A stretch of DNA of 64,000 bases from Yponomeuta sedellus (GCA_934045075.1 OW203732.1:18693889-18757888); one strand, 5' to 3'; numbered from the stretch's first letter, positions 31,486 through 43,645 are shown. The notes: a model not told the origin generated them from the sequence alone. Numbers and translations: made by a program.

Positions 31486-33830
31486 TTTTTAAAAACCTAT
31501 TTAGAGGCTAAAAATTTCACCCATGCCGGGATTCGAACCCGCAACCTCTGGCTATCCGTACCAGCGCTCTACCAATTGAGCCAATGGGCGACTCACGGCA
31601 TCAGTGAAATTTCGAACCTCTTTACAATATTCTCTGTATTACGTACAGGCAGCGACATCTGACTTAAGCAAATTGCATTACTTACAGCCCCGACTACCTA
31701 CTTTGCAGTTAGGTTTTAACATCGGAACGATATCACTGTACCCACATGATTACACTATTTTTATTTTTAATGCACTAACCCGTGCTAAGGAACAAATTTA
31801 AAAACCTATTTAGAGGCTAAAAATTTCACCCATGCCGGGATTCGAACCCGCAACCTCTGGCTATCCGTACCAGCGCTCTACCAATTGAGCCAATGGGCGA
31901 CTCACGGCATCAGTGAAATTTCGAACCTCTTTACAATATTCTCTGTATTACGTACAGGCAGCGACATCTGACTTAAGCAAATTGCATTACTTACAGCCCC
32001 GACTACCTACTTTGCAGTTAGGTTTTAACATCGGAACGATATCACTGTACCCACATGATTACACTATTTTTATTTTTAATGCACTAACCCGTGCTAAGGA
32101 ACAAATTTAAAAACCTATTTAGAGGCTAAAAATTTTCACCCATGCCGGGATTCGAACCCGCAACCTCTGGCTATCCGTACCAGCGCTCTACCAATTGAGC
32201 CAATGGGCGACTCACGGCATCAGTGAAATTTCGAACCTCTTTACAATATTCTCTGTATTACGTACAGGCAGCGACATCTGACTTAAGCAAATTGCATTAC
32301 TTACAGCCCCGACTACCTACTTTGCAGTTAGGTTTTAACATCGGAACGATATCACTGTACCCACATGATTACACTATTTTTATTTTTAATGCACTAACCC
32401 GTGCTAAGGAACAAATTTAAAAACCTATTTAGAGGCTAAAAATTTCACCCATGCCGGGATTCGAACCCGCAACCTCTGGCTATCCGTACCAGCGCTCTAC
32501 CAATTGAGCCAATGGGCGACTCACGGCATCAGTGAAATTTCGAACCTCTTTACAATATTCTCTGTATTACGTACAGGCAGCGACATCTGACTTAAGCAAA
32601 TTGCATTACTTACAGCCCCGACTACCTACTTTGCAGTTAGGTTTTAACATCGGAACGATATCACTGTACCCACATGATTACACTATTTTTATTTTTAATG
32701 CACTAACCCGTGCTAAGGAACAAATTTAAAAACCTATTTAGAGGCTAAAAATTTTCACCCATGCCGGGATTCGAACCCGCAACCTCTGGCTATCCGTACC
32801 AGCGCTCTACCAATTGAGCCAATGGGCGACTCACGGCATCAGTGAAATTTCGAACCTCTTTACAATATTCTCTGTATTACGTACAGGCAGCGACATCTGA
32901 CTTAAGCAAATTGCATTACTTACAGCCCCGACTACCTACTTTGCAGTTAGGTTTTAACATCGGAACGATATCACTGTACCCACATGATTACACTATTTTT
33001 ATTTTTAATGCACTAACCCGTGCTAAGGAACAAATTTAAAAACCTATTTAGAGGCTAAAAATTTCACCCATGCCGGGATTCGAACCCGCAACCTCTGGCT
33101 ATCCGTACCAGCGCTCTACCAATTGAGCCAATGGGCGACTCACGGCATCAGTGAAATTTCGAACCTCTTTACAATATTCTCTGTATTACGTACAGGCAGC
33201 GACATCTGACTTAAGCAAATTGCATTACTTACAGCCCCGACTACCTACTTTGCAGTTAGGTTTTAACATCGGAACGATATCACTGTACCCACATGATTAC
33301 ACTATTTTTATTTTTAATGCACTAACCCGTGCTAAGGAACAAATTTAAAAACCTATTTAGAGGCTAAAAATTTTTCACCCATGCCGGGATTCGAACCCGC
33401 AACCTCTGGCTATCCGTACCAGCGCTCTACCAATTGAGCCAATGGGCGACTCACGGCATCAGTGAAATTTCGAACCTCTTTACAATATTCTCTGTATTAC
33501 GTACAGGCAGCGACATCTGACTTAAGCAAATTGCATTACTTACAGCCCCGACTACCTACTTTGCAGTTAGGTTTTAACATCGGAACGATATCACTGTACC
33601 CACATGATTACACTATTTTTATTTTTAATGCACTAACCCGTGCTAAGGAACAAATTTAAAAACCTATTTAGAGGCTAAAAATTTCACCCATGCCGGGATT
33701 CGAACCCGCAACCTCTGGCTATCCGTACCAGCGCTCTACCAATTGAGCCAATGGGCGACTCACGGCATCAGTGAAATTTCGAACCTCTTTACAATATTCT
33801 CTGTATTACGTACAGGCAGCGTAACAAGCA
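31486..33830 (-). repeat. tandem array of family-1 tRNA SINE, 309-311 bp units
   Basis: Seven complete units and a partial eighth in head-to-tail order. On the minus strand each unit has a leader, a tRNA-like part (A box TGGCTCAATTGGTAGAGCG, B box GGTTCGAATCC), and an AATTTTTAGCC...AGGTTTTTAAA end. Units are nearly identical. Start-to-start distances alternate 309, 310, 309, 310, 309, 311 because a T run alternates between three and four (finally five) bases. This suggests that a dimer was the unit of amplification. The anticodon loop lacks U33, so these are not working tRNAs. Confidence 0.9.
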
Positions 33831-34017
33831 TGTAGGTTAGCTTGTACGTAATACAGAGAATATTGTAAAGAGGTTCGAAATTTACCAATTGAGCCCATTG
33901 GCTCAATTGGTAGAGCGCTGGTACGGATAGCCAGAGGTTGCGGGTTCGAATCCCGGCATGGGTGAAAATTTTTAGCCTCTAAATAGGTTTTTAAATTTGT
34001 TCCTTAGCACGGGTTAG
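33831..34017 (+). repeat. inverted unit closing the SINE array
   Basis: After a short switch (GTAACAAGCATGTAGGTTAG) the repeat turns around: a shortened plus-strand unit runs from TGTACGTAATACAGAG through a complete tRNA-like segment to the GGTTTTTAAATTTGTTCCTT tail. It stops at GGGTTAGTACATACATAC, where the second microsatellite begins. Confidence 0.85.
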
Positions 34018-34221
34018 TACATACATACATACATACATACATACATACATACATACATACATACATACATACATACATACATACATACATACATACATAC
34101 ATACATACATACATACATACATACATACATACATACATGCATGCATGCATGCATGCATGCATACATACATACATACATACATACATACATACATACATAC
34201 ATACATACATACATACATACA

Positions 34222-34252
<31 letters not shown>
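34018..34252. repeat. (ATAC)n microsatellite, right of SINE array
   Basis: Tetranucleotide repeat with an internal (GCAT)n block around 34138-34160. Same repeat, same strand sense, as the one at 31344-31485, so the SINE array appears to lie inside one microsatellite. Confidence 0.95.
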
Positions 34253-34254
<2 letters not shown>

Positions 34255-34559
34255 GGCCCATTGTACATTGATATTCAACAAACAATTTCGATGATGTTCT
34301 CTTTAGTTGAAATTTCTGTTTTTTTTTTTTTTAATATCTAGACATTTTAACTAACGTAAAATGATTTTTACCACGACATTTTGTGTTTGATACAATATAT
34401 TTAATGCGTACAATAAAGTCCAAAGTAAGTGTAATAAACTAATTACAAAAACCTCGTGTCACAGTGTTTGTTATCGAACTCCTCCGCAACGGCTTCACCA
34501 TTTTTTATGATTTTTGTGTACTTTAAAAAAATACATATTATTGTATAACCTCACACCTG

Positions 34560-34860
34560 TATCCCAGAGGGGTAGGCTGAGACCAGGGACTGCCACTTGC
34601 CACGATCCTGACAGATCACCTTCGCTTCATCAACTTTCATAAGTCGTTGCATGCACGGTTCAGGGTACATTTTATCTTCCCCTTTGCTAATACATCCCCT
34701 ATTTGGGCGCAGCATGTCCGCCTGGGACGTCCCTTACCAGTCCTTCCACTCACATTCGCAATATATATTTGTTTCGTCAATCTTCCTTCCTTCACCCTCT
34801 CCACATGTCCAAGCCAACGCAACAATCCTGTCTCAATTCTAGTCACTACATCCTTATTTA
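34560..34860 (-). pseudogene. LINE C-terminal fragment (RTE-like)
   Basis: The minus strand encodes LLRWLGHVERVKEGRLTKQI, then GRTGKGRPRRTCCAQIGDVL and continues towards a C-terminal tail. RWLGHVxR and the GRxGxGRPRRT motif are typical of the C-terminus of RTE-like reverse transcriptases. Only the 3' end is present. Confidence 0.7.
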
Positions 34861-35318
34861 AAAAAAATACGTGTTTTAAAACAAGTTATGTTTTGATGAC
34901 ATTGGTGGTACAAGTTAGCACGGCGCAAAGCCTTAAGGACAAACATTAATGGCGTAAAGATGCGTTTGCAAATTGAACACATTGATGATTGCTTTTCAAA
35001 TAAAACAAATTAAAAAAAAGTTTATCGCCAAAAAAATATAGTACAATATTTATGGTTACATAGTAACGAGCCTGAATCGTGGCAGTCGGGGAAACGAATG
35101 CTATATTGTATTACCTTGTACTTGTATCATAGAAGCCGGTATAATAAAATAAAATATTTCGATTGTTAGTTAGGTACGCTATAAACAAAGACAGGTTAAA
35201 AAACTAAAATGAGGTAATTCATCTAAATTTAGCTTTAATAAATAAAAAGTTTATTTGCGCACTTTAATCACGAGCCCCGTCTTTTACATTGAATCAAATT
35301 TATATATAAGACTCTCAC

Positions 35319-35610
35319 CTGCTCATGGCTTTCAGGCCAGATGACGACATCGGGGATCCGCTTGAACGAGTCGTCCCTGAGCCGCGCGACGTCCCTCAAC
35401 GTCTGACCGTGGGCCCTGACCAGCCTATCCAAGCCCTCCACGCTGATGGGGGCTATAGCTTCGAGCTCCTGCTTCACGGGGTCGGGCAGACGGCTCGACT
35501 GAAAGGCGGCAGGCACCGATGGTGTCTTCGGAGGCTTCGAAATGTCTATGTTGAAATTCTCGCATACCCACGGCAGGAAGTTCGGCAGGACCTTGCCAGC
35601 GATCGAGTAT
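35319..35610 (-). CDS. AGPS: AGPS coding exon (GKVLPNFLPW ... DVVIWPESHEQ)
   Basis: Acceptor CCCACAG; the first A completes an arginine codon (GAC-AGA-TAC, DRY) begun in the exon at 59142-59234. Encodes YSIAGKVLPNFLPWVCENFN, a variable linker, then ISVEGLDRLVRAHGQTL, RDVARLRDDSFKRIPD and VVIWPESHEQ. Donor GTGAGA. The RAHGxxLxxxxxLR and RIPDxVxWP motifs open the FAD-binding domain of AGPS. The intron to the next exon is about 18 kb and contains elements B and the SINE array. Confidence 0.95.
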
Positions 35611-35686
35611 CTGTGGGCGAAGAGTTGCTGGTTGTATGAGGTGTGCCATAAGGTCTAGTGGTTGGGATTTTAACCTCCCCGGTCCT

Positions 35687-35900
35687 GAGGTCTTTTTTAT
35701 GTAGCCTATGAATGTCCCACTGCAAGGCACAGCCTTCTCTCAGAGAGAGAGAGAGTATGGGCTTAATTACCACGCGTGCCCAACGCGGATTGGCAATTTC
35801 AAGCGCTGAGGTATTTGAACATATCAGACACTCAGGTTTCCTCACCATTGTTTCCTTTGAACTTAGGTAGTGGTATTGCTACTATAGCATAACAAATGTA
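35687..35900. repeat. SINE-like repeat (family 4)
   Basis: TTTTTTATGTAGCCTATGAATG, CACTGCAAGGCACAGCCTTC, an (AG)n run, then GGTTTCCTCACCATTGTTTCC. Related to 59430-59600 and, inverted, to 61490-61670. No complete ends determined. Confidence 0.55.
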
Positions 35901-35904
35901 CACG

Positions 35905-36052
35905 TTTTTAAAAACCGTTTTATAGGCTAAAAATTCCACCCATGCCGGGACTTGAACCCGCGACCTCTGGCTAACAGTGCCAGCAGCGCTCTCCCAACTG
36001 AGCTAATGGGCGACTTACCGGCATCAGTTAAATTTCGAACCTCTTAACATGA
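35905..36052 (-). mobile_element. tRNA-derived SINE (family 1), truncated
   Basis: The minus strand has the tRNA-like segment with A box TTAGCTCAGTTGGGAGAGCG and B box GGTTCAAGTCC, followed by the AAAACGGTTTTTAAA end. It is more diverged than the array copies; the leader is mostly missing. Confidence 0.65.
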
Positions 36053-36059
36053 CTTAGAA

Positions 36060-37290
36060 ATGTACATGACTTAGAAAACCGGAGGCCTTATTTATTGGAT
36101 GCGCACCAAATTCTGTCGGAACCATGACGTTTGCGAGGGCAAACATAGAATGGAATTTTGCAGGTAGACTATTGGAGTCGTTCAGGATTTGTTGAGCGTA
36201 AGGGGCTGAAAATAACCTTGGCAACAACAATTGCAAACCATTGTTATTTTCAAGGTCAGAACTGGAGGAGGTTAGTTTTGACGGGGTACAACCAGTTGGT
36301 AAGACCGCTGTTCCGTGGAGGTATTAAGGCTGACAACAGATTTGAAGGTAAATGTGATAGGAAAATGTCACAAGAAAATTATTAAGTGGTTCGCGTGCAA
36401 TCGGGCCGGCAATGGAACAAGAATTATTTTTACGTCTATCTTTTTGGAAAAATTGCTTACAATTCTAGGACCCACTTCTGTTATACTGGATCAAGGAACA
36501 CAATATTGGTCTTATCATACGCCGAAAACAGTAATTAGTAACCGACGATGCGAGCTCCGTCTTTACTCACTATAATTAAGCTCTCCGAATAAGAGCGAAA
36601 CTTGTCGGACTCTCCTGACACAAATGAAGTGAATCCGAAACTAAGCTGTAGAAGTTTATCCGTAACGATCGGGCAAGAGAACCTTACGTTAAATTTCTAG
36701 GTCAAAACTCTGCAGGTATTTGTGAGTTTTTATTTGTTTTATTAATAAGGGATCATCAAACTTTTATTGTGTAACAGTAATGAACCACACACCATGGGAA
36801 AACCTGCACAAGCAAATTCCTGTACAGTTGAAAGCACATCAATTTTTACACTTTACACCCATGCACTTTACTCCGTTACGCTACGGGCGACTTTTTAATT
36901 AAAGTGTAGAGGTTGATATGCCTTCGACTGTACAAAGAGTCCGGACATGCCATGTTGGGTAAATTGTGGAGCAAATAGAAGATCATGCTAGATGCCAAAA
37001 CAAGCTTTTAAATACGACGTAGTAGAGTTATCCAAAGATCACGATGGATTGTTAATTAGTTCTTTACAAAGCGCCTATGTTTGATGTGTGTGACAGGCAA
37101 TTTAAGACTTCATGTGAGATTCTGATGCTACAGGCGGTGATCAATGGAACGTAATCTGTTGAAATTTACAACCTTCCTGGACCATAATAATTTCCATGTT
37201 CATTGATTCAGAGCTTAGGTATTTTAGGCAAAATTAAAATCTCCACGGAGAAAAGATGGAAACAAAGTTCGTACCAAATACGCAATTACA
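36060..37290. other. gene-free intron, possible retroelement remnants
   Basis: No supported gene. A plus-strand frame near 36420-36510 reads LEKLLTILGPTSVILDQGTQ, faintly like an integrase core, but no continuous frame or other motif supports it. Confidence 0.3.
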
Positions 37291-37292
37291 TA

Positions 37293-37600
37293 CGCAGGCG
37301 CGGTAATGTGCAGGATGGGTGACCGTCCTGCGACTAACGCTAGTAGCACTTCTTCCGAGCGCTTCCTTGATTCGCAATGCACGTTAAGCCGTTGGTGCCG
37401 GCTGCCAATGAATGGCAGTCGTTATTAAGCCATGTCAGAGGCCTCATGGGCGGCTTAATACCTTCTGTCAGTAAGGCACGCCACTGTCTTACGATCCTCG
37501 ACCAACCCGGATTTGGCCCCCGTGGTAGAGCACGACCTAACCTTGCTGCGATGTACGGCTACCTTCATGCAGGAAGGTTAGGCCATACTCCACCACGGCA
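37293..37600 (+). repeat. 5S-derived SINE, rearranged
   Basis: Begins in the 5S-like part (GGATGGGTGACCGTCCTGCG) and runs to GTGGTAGAGCACGACCTAAC. It then meets an inverted 3' fragment (CATGCAGGAAGGTTAGGCCA) near 37567. Confidence 0.65.
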
Positions 37601-37784
37601 CATATACCACTGTACAGATAACATATACCTATATACCTGTGATAGATAATTAAGAGTAGACGTCCCCCTTCCTCCCTCCCCCTATACTTCTGCGGAAAGA
37701 CATACTTTTATCCCTCTTCTAACGATTTAACGAAATGTTTCTGTAATTTTTGCAATTCAATTAATTAACAATGAGCTACTTATG

Positions 37785-37985
37785 CTCGCTTCGCAAGGCA
37801 CGCTAAGCTGTTGGGCCGACAGTCATGTAATGGCAGTCGTTAAGCCATGTCAGAGGCCTTATAGGCGGCTTGATAACTTCTGACAGCAAGGCCCGCCACT
37901 GTCTTACAATCCTCCACCAACCCGGATTTGGCCCCCGTGGTGGAGTATAGCCTAACCTTCCTGCCATGTAGGAAGAGAGCCATCT
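37785..37985 (+). repeat. 5S-derived SINE, 5'-truncated
   Basis: GCTTCGCAAGGCACGCTAAG through GTGGTGGAGTATAGCC to CATGTAGGAAGAGAGCC; lacks both the 5S-like head and the final tail. Confidence 0.65.
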
Positions 37986-38407
37986 AAGCTACTTATTAGA
38001 TTGTAACCATAATTTACTGGTGGTTTTAACATACTTTTTTCATTTTCAATGACCTGATAATAAGTGGATTTCAATTACATTTTTCATTTCTATTTAAGTC
38101 ACCGATTTCTTAAAGCTATGGAGAATAGGTCGCACGTTCTACCCGTGAACATGGTACCGATGGGGTCTCCAGTGCCTGTGTCAAGGTCTTTATAAATAAA
38201 CAGTTCATTTACACAAACATCGCCCCTGTTTACATAGCCAATGGACAATAATGAAATATTGTCATTCGCAATGCGTGACCAATGTACAAACACGACTGCA
38301 CCTACATATTGTGTTGACTAATTGCATCTTATTTTACGTTCAGACCGCTATTAGGTCATTAAATTACAGCCGACAGGTTCGTCCGTATAATTCCGGAGGT
38401 TTATAAA

Positions 38408-38925
38408 GGCTACGCAGACGAGGTAGGTAATATCCCCCGGGTACTTTTTTGTCCGTAGATATTGATATCTTATAAATTGTATCGAATAACGCACACGAAG
38501 GACTAAAAGTACCCCGTACAAAAAGTCCCTCAAGTTACCGAGGACATCAAGGGACCGGACTGGAAAAAGTTCGGTGTTTTCTTTTAAAACGCCTTTTCGT
38601 TTTCAACTTCATGTAAATTACAACACAAAGTAATCTCAGAATATTTGCTTCCATAGCGTATTGTACGCGAGTGAAGCGTACACTCGCGTACAATTTCCAG
38701 TCGTGGGGTGACAAATAACCGCACACCGTGGGCGTGGAATCCGCGACAAGTACTCTGGAGGACATTTTTACACGATTCAGGGACTTTTGTCCCTTGGAGA
38801 CAAAAGTCCTTCGTCTGCGCATGCCTTAAGAATAAGTACCTTCCACAGAACAATCACTTGTCCCAGGTCCCAAATTAGGATACCCTGTGCTATGGTAACC
38901 ATGCCATTATCGGCTAGCGCCATCT
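38408..38925. repeat. unclassified repeat, empty-site copy
   Basis: Shares most of its length with 40883-41776, including CGCAGACGAGG, TCGAATAACGCACAC, GTCCCTCAAGTTACCGAGGA and ATACCCTGTGCTATGG. This copy lacks the SINE that splits the other copy. Confidence 0.7.
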
Positions 38926-39039
38926 TGCTTCATTTCACCGCGTAAAGCGAGATGCCGATACCCGATAGTTTGAACAAACTTTTATCTTGACCTTGTGCTC
39001 CTCTAGCCCAAGCAGGCAAGGACAGGACATTACATACAT

Positions 39040-39145
39040 GTATATACGCCCAGACTGAAAAATGTACGGCGGCACCCAGTGGGAATAGAACCCAGAACCT
39101 CTGGCATGGTAACCAGACGTAATACCGCTAAACCAACGACGCGAT
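39040..39145 (-). repeat. tRNA-like SINE head
   Basis: The minus strand has TTGGTTTAGCGGTATTACGTC, shortened here to its A-box core, followed by GGTTCTATTCC as B box and CACTGGGTGCCGCCG. A related sequence lies near 51985-52078. Confidence 0.5.
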
Positions 39146-39195
39146 CAGTAGGATTCGCATTAAACGCATGTTTTTTTTTTAAATAAATATTACTA

Positions 39196-39445
39196 CAGTC
39201 TATTTATTCTTACTTGTCCAATTTAGTAAACAAGATTCTACCCTTAAACTGTGACTTTTTAATGCAAAACTGCCATATTTCTATAAATTAAGTAACTTGG
39301 AACACTTTTTCAGATAACACGCTGCCAATTTTTAGTTCATTATAGTTCATGAATTTACGAGAAAAAGTCTAGTTTAGGCATCTAATCTCAATTTTAAGGT
39401 TACAATCTTGTTTACTAAATTGGACAAGTAAGAATAAATAGACTG
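39196..39445. mobile_element. TA-flanked MITE (CAGTCTATTTATTC ends)
   Basis: A 250-bp element with inverted repeats of about 42 bp starting CAGTCTATTTATTCTTACTT, flanked by TA (39194-39195, 39446-39447), as for Tc1/mariner-type MITEs. Copies at 53030 and 59980. The flank GAATCCCGCTTTTATCACTC also accompanies the copy at 53030, so part of the surrounding repeat is shared. Confidence 0.8.
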
Positions 39446-40129
39446 TATAGAATCCCGCTTTTATCACTCAAAAAGTTTGAAATAGTACTTAGGTATTTCT
39501 TAATGATTCGCGGTACTCATACATAGTTATTATATTGAACGGGTCTAACGACTGTAAGTCTAATGCATTCGTAATGGGGAACTTGCCTTAAACTTAGATT
39601 AGACTGACATTGTTCTTATACCATAGAAGTCACTAAAAACTCAGTAAAAATTAAAGGTTTTACCGGTGTTATGAAATGGGAAAACCGAGTTACGAACTCT
39701 AGTAGTATTGAAAACAAAAAGTATTAGATTAAAGTTTTTTCACTTTATAATATGGGTGTCTCATGGAAACATTAATACGAGATGAAATTAATATTGATAC
39801 ACGCTCCATACATTAATTACTATACCACTGTGTATGAGCACCGTGTGACGTCGTGTCTAGACCTGACTAGAATTAAGTACCTGCTTTTTGACAGGTTCAT
39901 GAAAAGTTTCAGTCGTAGAGAAAAGTAATAACCACGTAAGTTCGGAAGGTGAAAGATCGGGGTAGACAATGATAGGGCAAACAGCCGGTTCCACAAAGAA
40001 ATATAACATGACATAAATCCCATAGGGGTAGAAACGTTTCAGTTCCCCGGTTTCGGGCGCTTTTAGTCTTGCCCTTCGCTCATACATCTCCTATTGAACC
40101 GACTGCGGTGGACCTCAAAAGGAGGATTA

Positions 40130-40131
40130 TG

Positions 40132-40165
<34 letters not shown>

Positions 40166-40272
40166 TGTATGTATGTATGTATGTATGTATGTATGTATGT
40201 ATGTATGTATGTATGTATGTATGTATGTATGTATGTATGTATGTATGTATGTATGTATGAATGCATGCATGT
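40130..40272. repeat. (GTAT)n microsatellite
   Basis: Tetranucleotide repeat of about 130 bp with a few GCAT units at its right end. Frames across it are artefacts. Confidence 0.95.
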
Positions 40273-40885
40273 TTGTGTGTATCCTCCTCCAACCCGTAAT
40301 TGGCAATATCACCTAAAACGGTCCGACATTGCACCTCGACACGCGAGCCCAGATTTCGTTGTCTTAAAGGAAACTACCTATAAATACAAAATTAAACGAA
40401 CTATACTTTTTATTTTCGCAAATTCGATGATTTACATTCATAATTTTCTGATGGAATTTCGTCTTATTCTAAAAGGACGTAAACGCCAAATGACGTCACA
40501 CATACGGCTTAGTTGACGACTTTTTAAAAACCATTGGAATTAAGGAAAGGAAAAGGAATTACTCCGATATGACATTTGAAAGAAATTGAAAATAACATCT
40601 GTCATAACATTCAGGCAACGGTACAGGTACCTTCTCATTCCACCGTATGTATGACGTCCTCACATAATTTTTTGGTTTTTATTTATTTTCTCTAAAATGG
40701 TAAACAGCGGTAAATTATTATTTTCGTAATCAGAATAGCAAAATTAAGAAACGGAATTTTTAGTTTTAGGCATTGTAAAATATTAAATGTTTTCAATTGC
40801 GGATACCTTAGGCAAACACTCACAAGGTTTTCCTTCACATTAGCTGTGGTATCGCTAGCCAAATGTGTGTTTAGTAACCAAAAGG

Positions 40886-41776
40886 CCTGCGCAGACGAGG
40901 GACTATCCCCCGCGTACATTCTTGGCCGTCGATATAGATCTCTATAAATTATATCGAATAACGCACGTTATCGTTATCAACCCTTGTATGTCCCCACTGT
41001 TGGGGCACGGGTCTCTTCCTGCATCGCAGGAAGGTTATGCCATACTCCACCACGGGGGCCAAGTCCGGGTTGGTGGAGGATTGTAAGACAGTGGCGGGCC
41101 TTACTGTCAGAAGTTATCAAGCCGCCCATAAGGCCTCTGACATGGCTCAACGACTGCCATTACATGACAGCCGGTGCCAACGGCTTAACGTGCCTTGCGA
41201 AGCACGGAAGCGCTCGGAAAAATGACAATAGCGGTTGTCACAGGACGCTCACCCATCCTGTACCTGACCGCGCCTGTTGTTGCTTAACCAAATGATTGAT
41301 TCCAATCACTCGGTATGCCTAGGCCACGAGCGCTTATAACGAATAACGCACACTAAGGACGCAAAAAAAAGTACAAGTACGCAAAAAAGTACCCTGTGCA
41401 AAAAGTCCCTCAAGTTACCGAGGACATCAAGAGACCGCACTGGACAGAAGTTCGGAGTTTTCTTTTAAAACGCCTTTTCTTTTTCAACTTCATGTAAATT
41501 ACAACACAATGTAATCTCAGAATATTTACTTCCATAGTGTACGCTTCACTCAATTTCCGCGGGACAAAATGATCGCACACCGTAGGTATGCGTTGAGCCC
41601 GCGACAAGTACTCGGAGGGCATTTTTACACGATTCAGGAACTTTCGTCCCCAAGGGACAAAAGTCTGCGCAGGCCTTAAGAATAAGTAACTTCCACACAA
41701 CAATCACTTGTCCGAAGCCCCAAATTAGGATACCCTGTGCTATGGAAACCATCCCATTATCCCTCGTCTGCGCAGG
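40886..41776. mobile_element. unclassified TIR repeat split by a SINE
   Basis: Bounded by CCTGCGCAGACGAGGG (40886-40901) and its exact complement (41761-41776). The interior matches 38408-38925 apart from the SINE at 40967-41339. No target duplication or ORF found. Probably a non-autonomous DNA element, family unknown. Confidence 0.6.
40967..41339 (-). mobile_element. 5S-derived SINE with 12-bp TSD
   Basis: A complete minus-strand copy. CGAATAACGCAC stands at 40955-40966 and 41340-41351, and the unoccupied version of the same site is visible at about 38484-38496. The 3' tail reads GATAACGATAAC on the element strand. Confidence 0.9.
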
Positions 41777-41989
41777 ACTTAATTCTGACAATCGAGTTTT
41801 TGGAACAATACTAAGAATAATTATAGTTTCGGCCGACAGTGGCCAAGACGTTCTTCAAAAAATACTTTAATCATTCTTCTTATTTCGAACCTAAAAGATG
41901 ACAAGCAATCGACGACGCTCCATCTCACTCACCATGATGTGGCCCGACTCATCCGCCAAAAAATCAATTAAGGGATTCCGGAATTAAGT

Positions 41990-42266
41990 TAAGAATATTC
42001 TTCACGTATGAGCAACAAACCAGGTACGCCAATAATGAAAAGGTTTGCCAATCAGCATTGGGAGCTGATGATTGAGCAAACCAGGGAGTGGGCAGCAGCG
42101 CCCTCTGCAGTATAATTCCACCAAACTGCGATCCTCAACCCGCATTCCCAGCGTGGGGATTATGGGCACTACCCCCCAATGATGGCACAACGTTGCGTTA
42201 AGGCGCTCGTTAGGGGAGGGCTATGTCCAGCAGTGGACTAATATAGCCTGAAGAAGAAGAAGAAGA
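41990..42266 (+). repeat. LINE 3' tail
   Basis: GCAGCGCCCTCTGCAGTATA, GTGGGGATTATGGGCACTAC and AGGGGAGGGCTATGTCCAGC, ending in CCTGAAGAAGAAGAAG. Same family as 18744, 46996 and 58510. Confidence 0.65.
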
Positions 42267-43179
42267 TTGGGAGCTGATTGTTAGATATATAGAGAGATAG
42301 AATATTCTTATCGTACGTACTCGTACAACAGGAACTAACATAAAGAGACTTAAACAATAACATAGTATAGTACAATTGTGGCCTGTTGTAGATGGATTGT
42401 TACCTCTGGCCAAAAATTTGCTTTCGGGCCCCGGACGGTGAGCCTAATGTACAGGGCTCAATAGAAAGGTACGTCATTAGGTTAAGGTTCAAAGTAACAT
42501 TCAAGATTTTAAGACCGGTCCGAGCAGTAACGTGGAACTATTTAGAATAGCAGGTAAACAAAGCTGATATATCCGAGGTTATCGCGTCACGATACGTAGT
42601 ATTTTGAATGCTAAGCGGCCCTTAATACGTTAAAAGGGCCTTAAGGGGCACCATGCAGCAACACTAGCACCACCAACGAAGACTTATTTATTACAGATTG
42701 TGCAAAAATCAAAAGCGTTTTAAACGTTTGGTTTTACCTAAGAGAGATTTGTGACTTATATGTGTAGGTAATCTAAAGTAACCTTTTAAAAAAAGTAATT
42801 AACAATCCTTGGTTTTTTCTTCTTACTCACATAGTTTTCTTAATCTAGTCTAGTATCTATATCATTTTATCAAAAACATTCAACAAGTAAAACTGTATGA
42901 ACTATAAATTCGTCCGGAATGGCGCGTAGTTGGCTTTATTTGGCCCCTAAGCCCTACCGAACTCGCGTATTATAATATATTTCATGACTAGTGCGGAAAG
43001 GCTGTCATTGCAAAGAGTTCCGACAATATCTACCCGAACCGAGGCGCAGCCGAAGGCGAGGGTTGACAGTCGGAACAAGTTGCAATGACGGTTCCGCACG
43101 TGTACTGAACGACAATTTTTTTTTCTTCACCCATTCTGGAAGGCAAAGGGAACTATGCCCATTCAGCCAAGTCTTCAAC

Positions 43180-43548
43180 AACTTTCTCGGAAACGCCTAG
43201 AAGTATCGCGTTGCACTTAAAACTGTATATTCAAGTCTACAGTCCCTTGAAGATGTGAAAAAATCAAACTTATAAGCTAACGCTAAAAAATCTTACGGCC
43301 CATTATGCAGCAAAAAAACGTGTATTGTGACACTAAAGGGAATCAAATTTCCTAGGATTCTTCCTGTTGACCTAGAACCATCAAGTCAAAACGATATCAC
43401 TTGCCAACCAGATATGGCAAAAATCTGGCGTCGTCTTACAAATACAGGACAAAATCTAGAAACTATACAATTCTATATAACAATTAAAAAAATATGTCTT
43501 GAAGGTTTGTATAGAACCACAAATACAGAACCCTCGATGCGCGAGTCT
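43180..43548. repeat. left arm of a 4-kb inverted repeat
   Basis: Nearly identical, in opposite orientation, to 47720-48093. A 76-residue open frame (MTLKGIKFPRILPVDLEPSS...) is the same in both arms but shows no known domain and is probably non-coding repeat sequence. The flank GAGGGTTCTGTATTTGTGG is common in lepidopteran repeats. Confidence 0.75.
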
Positions 43549-43645
43549 TCAGTAGATTTTTTTTATTGATATGAAATGAAATGAAACTTAACCTAACTCA
43601 TTCAATCAAATCATGAAATCTGATATTGAAACAAATTAGTAGGTT

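Noticed and set aside
31348..31662. Long frames of repeated His-Thr-Tyr-Ile or Met-Tyr-Val-Cys across the CATA tracts (also at 33991-34341 and 40063-40516)
   Set aside because: Translations of a tetranucleotide microsatellite in different frames; no start context, no conservation beyond the repeat.
31604..33659. Seven identical 65-residue frames starting MKFRTSLQYSLYYVQ
   Set aside because: These are the same stretch of a tandem SINE unit, on the strand opposite its tRNA-like part. Identity follows from the repeat, not from protein conservation.
31525..33775. Possible cluster of functional tRNA genes
   Set aside because: A and B boxes are good, but the anticodon loop lacks U33, the T stem has a mismatch, and the copies are embedded in SINE units with TSDs elsewhere.
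31486..34017. CRISPR-like array
   Set aside because: Regular spacing, but units are over 300 bp with no unique spacers, and the genome is eukaryotic.
36315..36575. Retroviral-type integrase fragment (LDQGTQY)
   Set aside because: A single short resemblance with no second catalytic motif and no continuous frame; not enough to call.
43327..43569. Small conserved gene (MTLKGIKFPRIL...)
   Set aside because: The identical frame at 47657-47941 is due to recent inverted duplication of a repeat; no domain or codon evidence.
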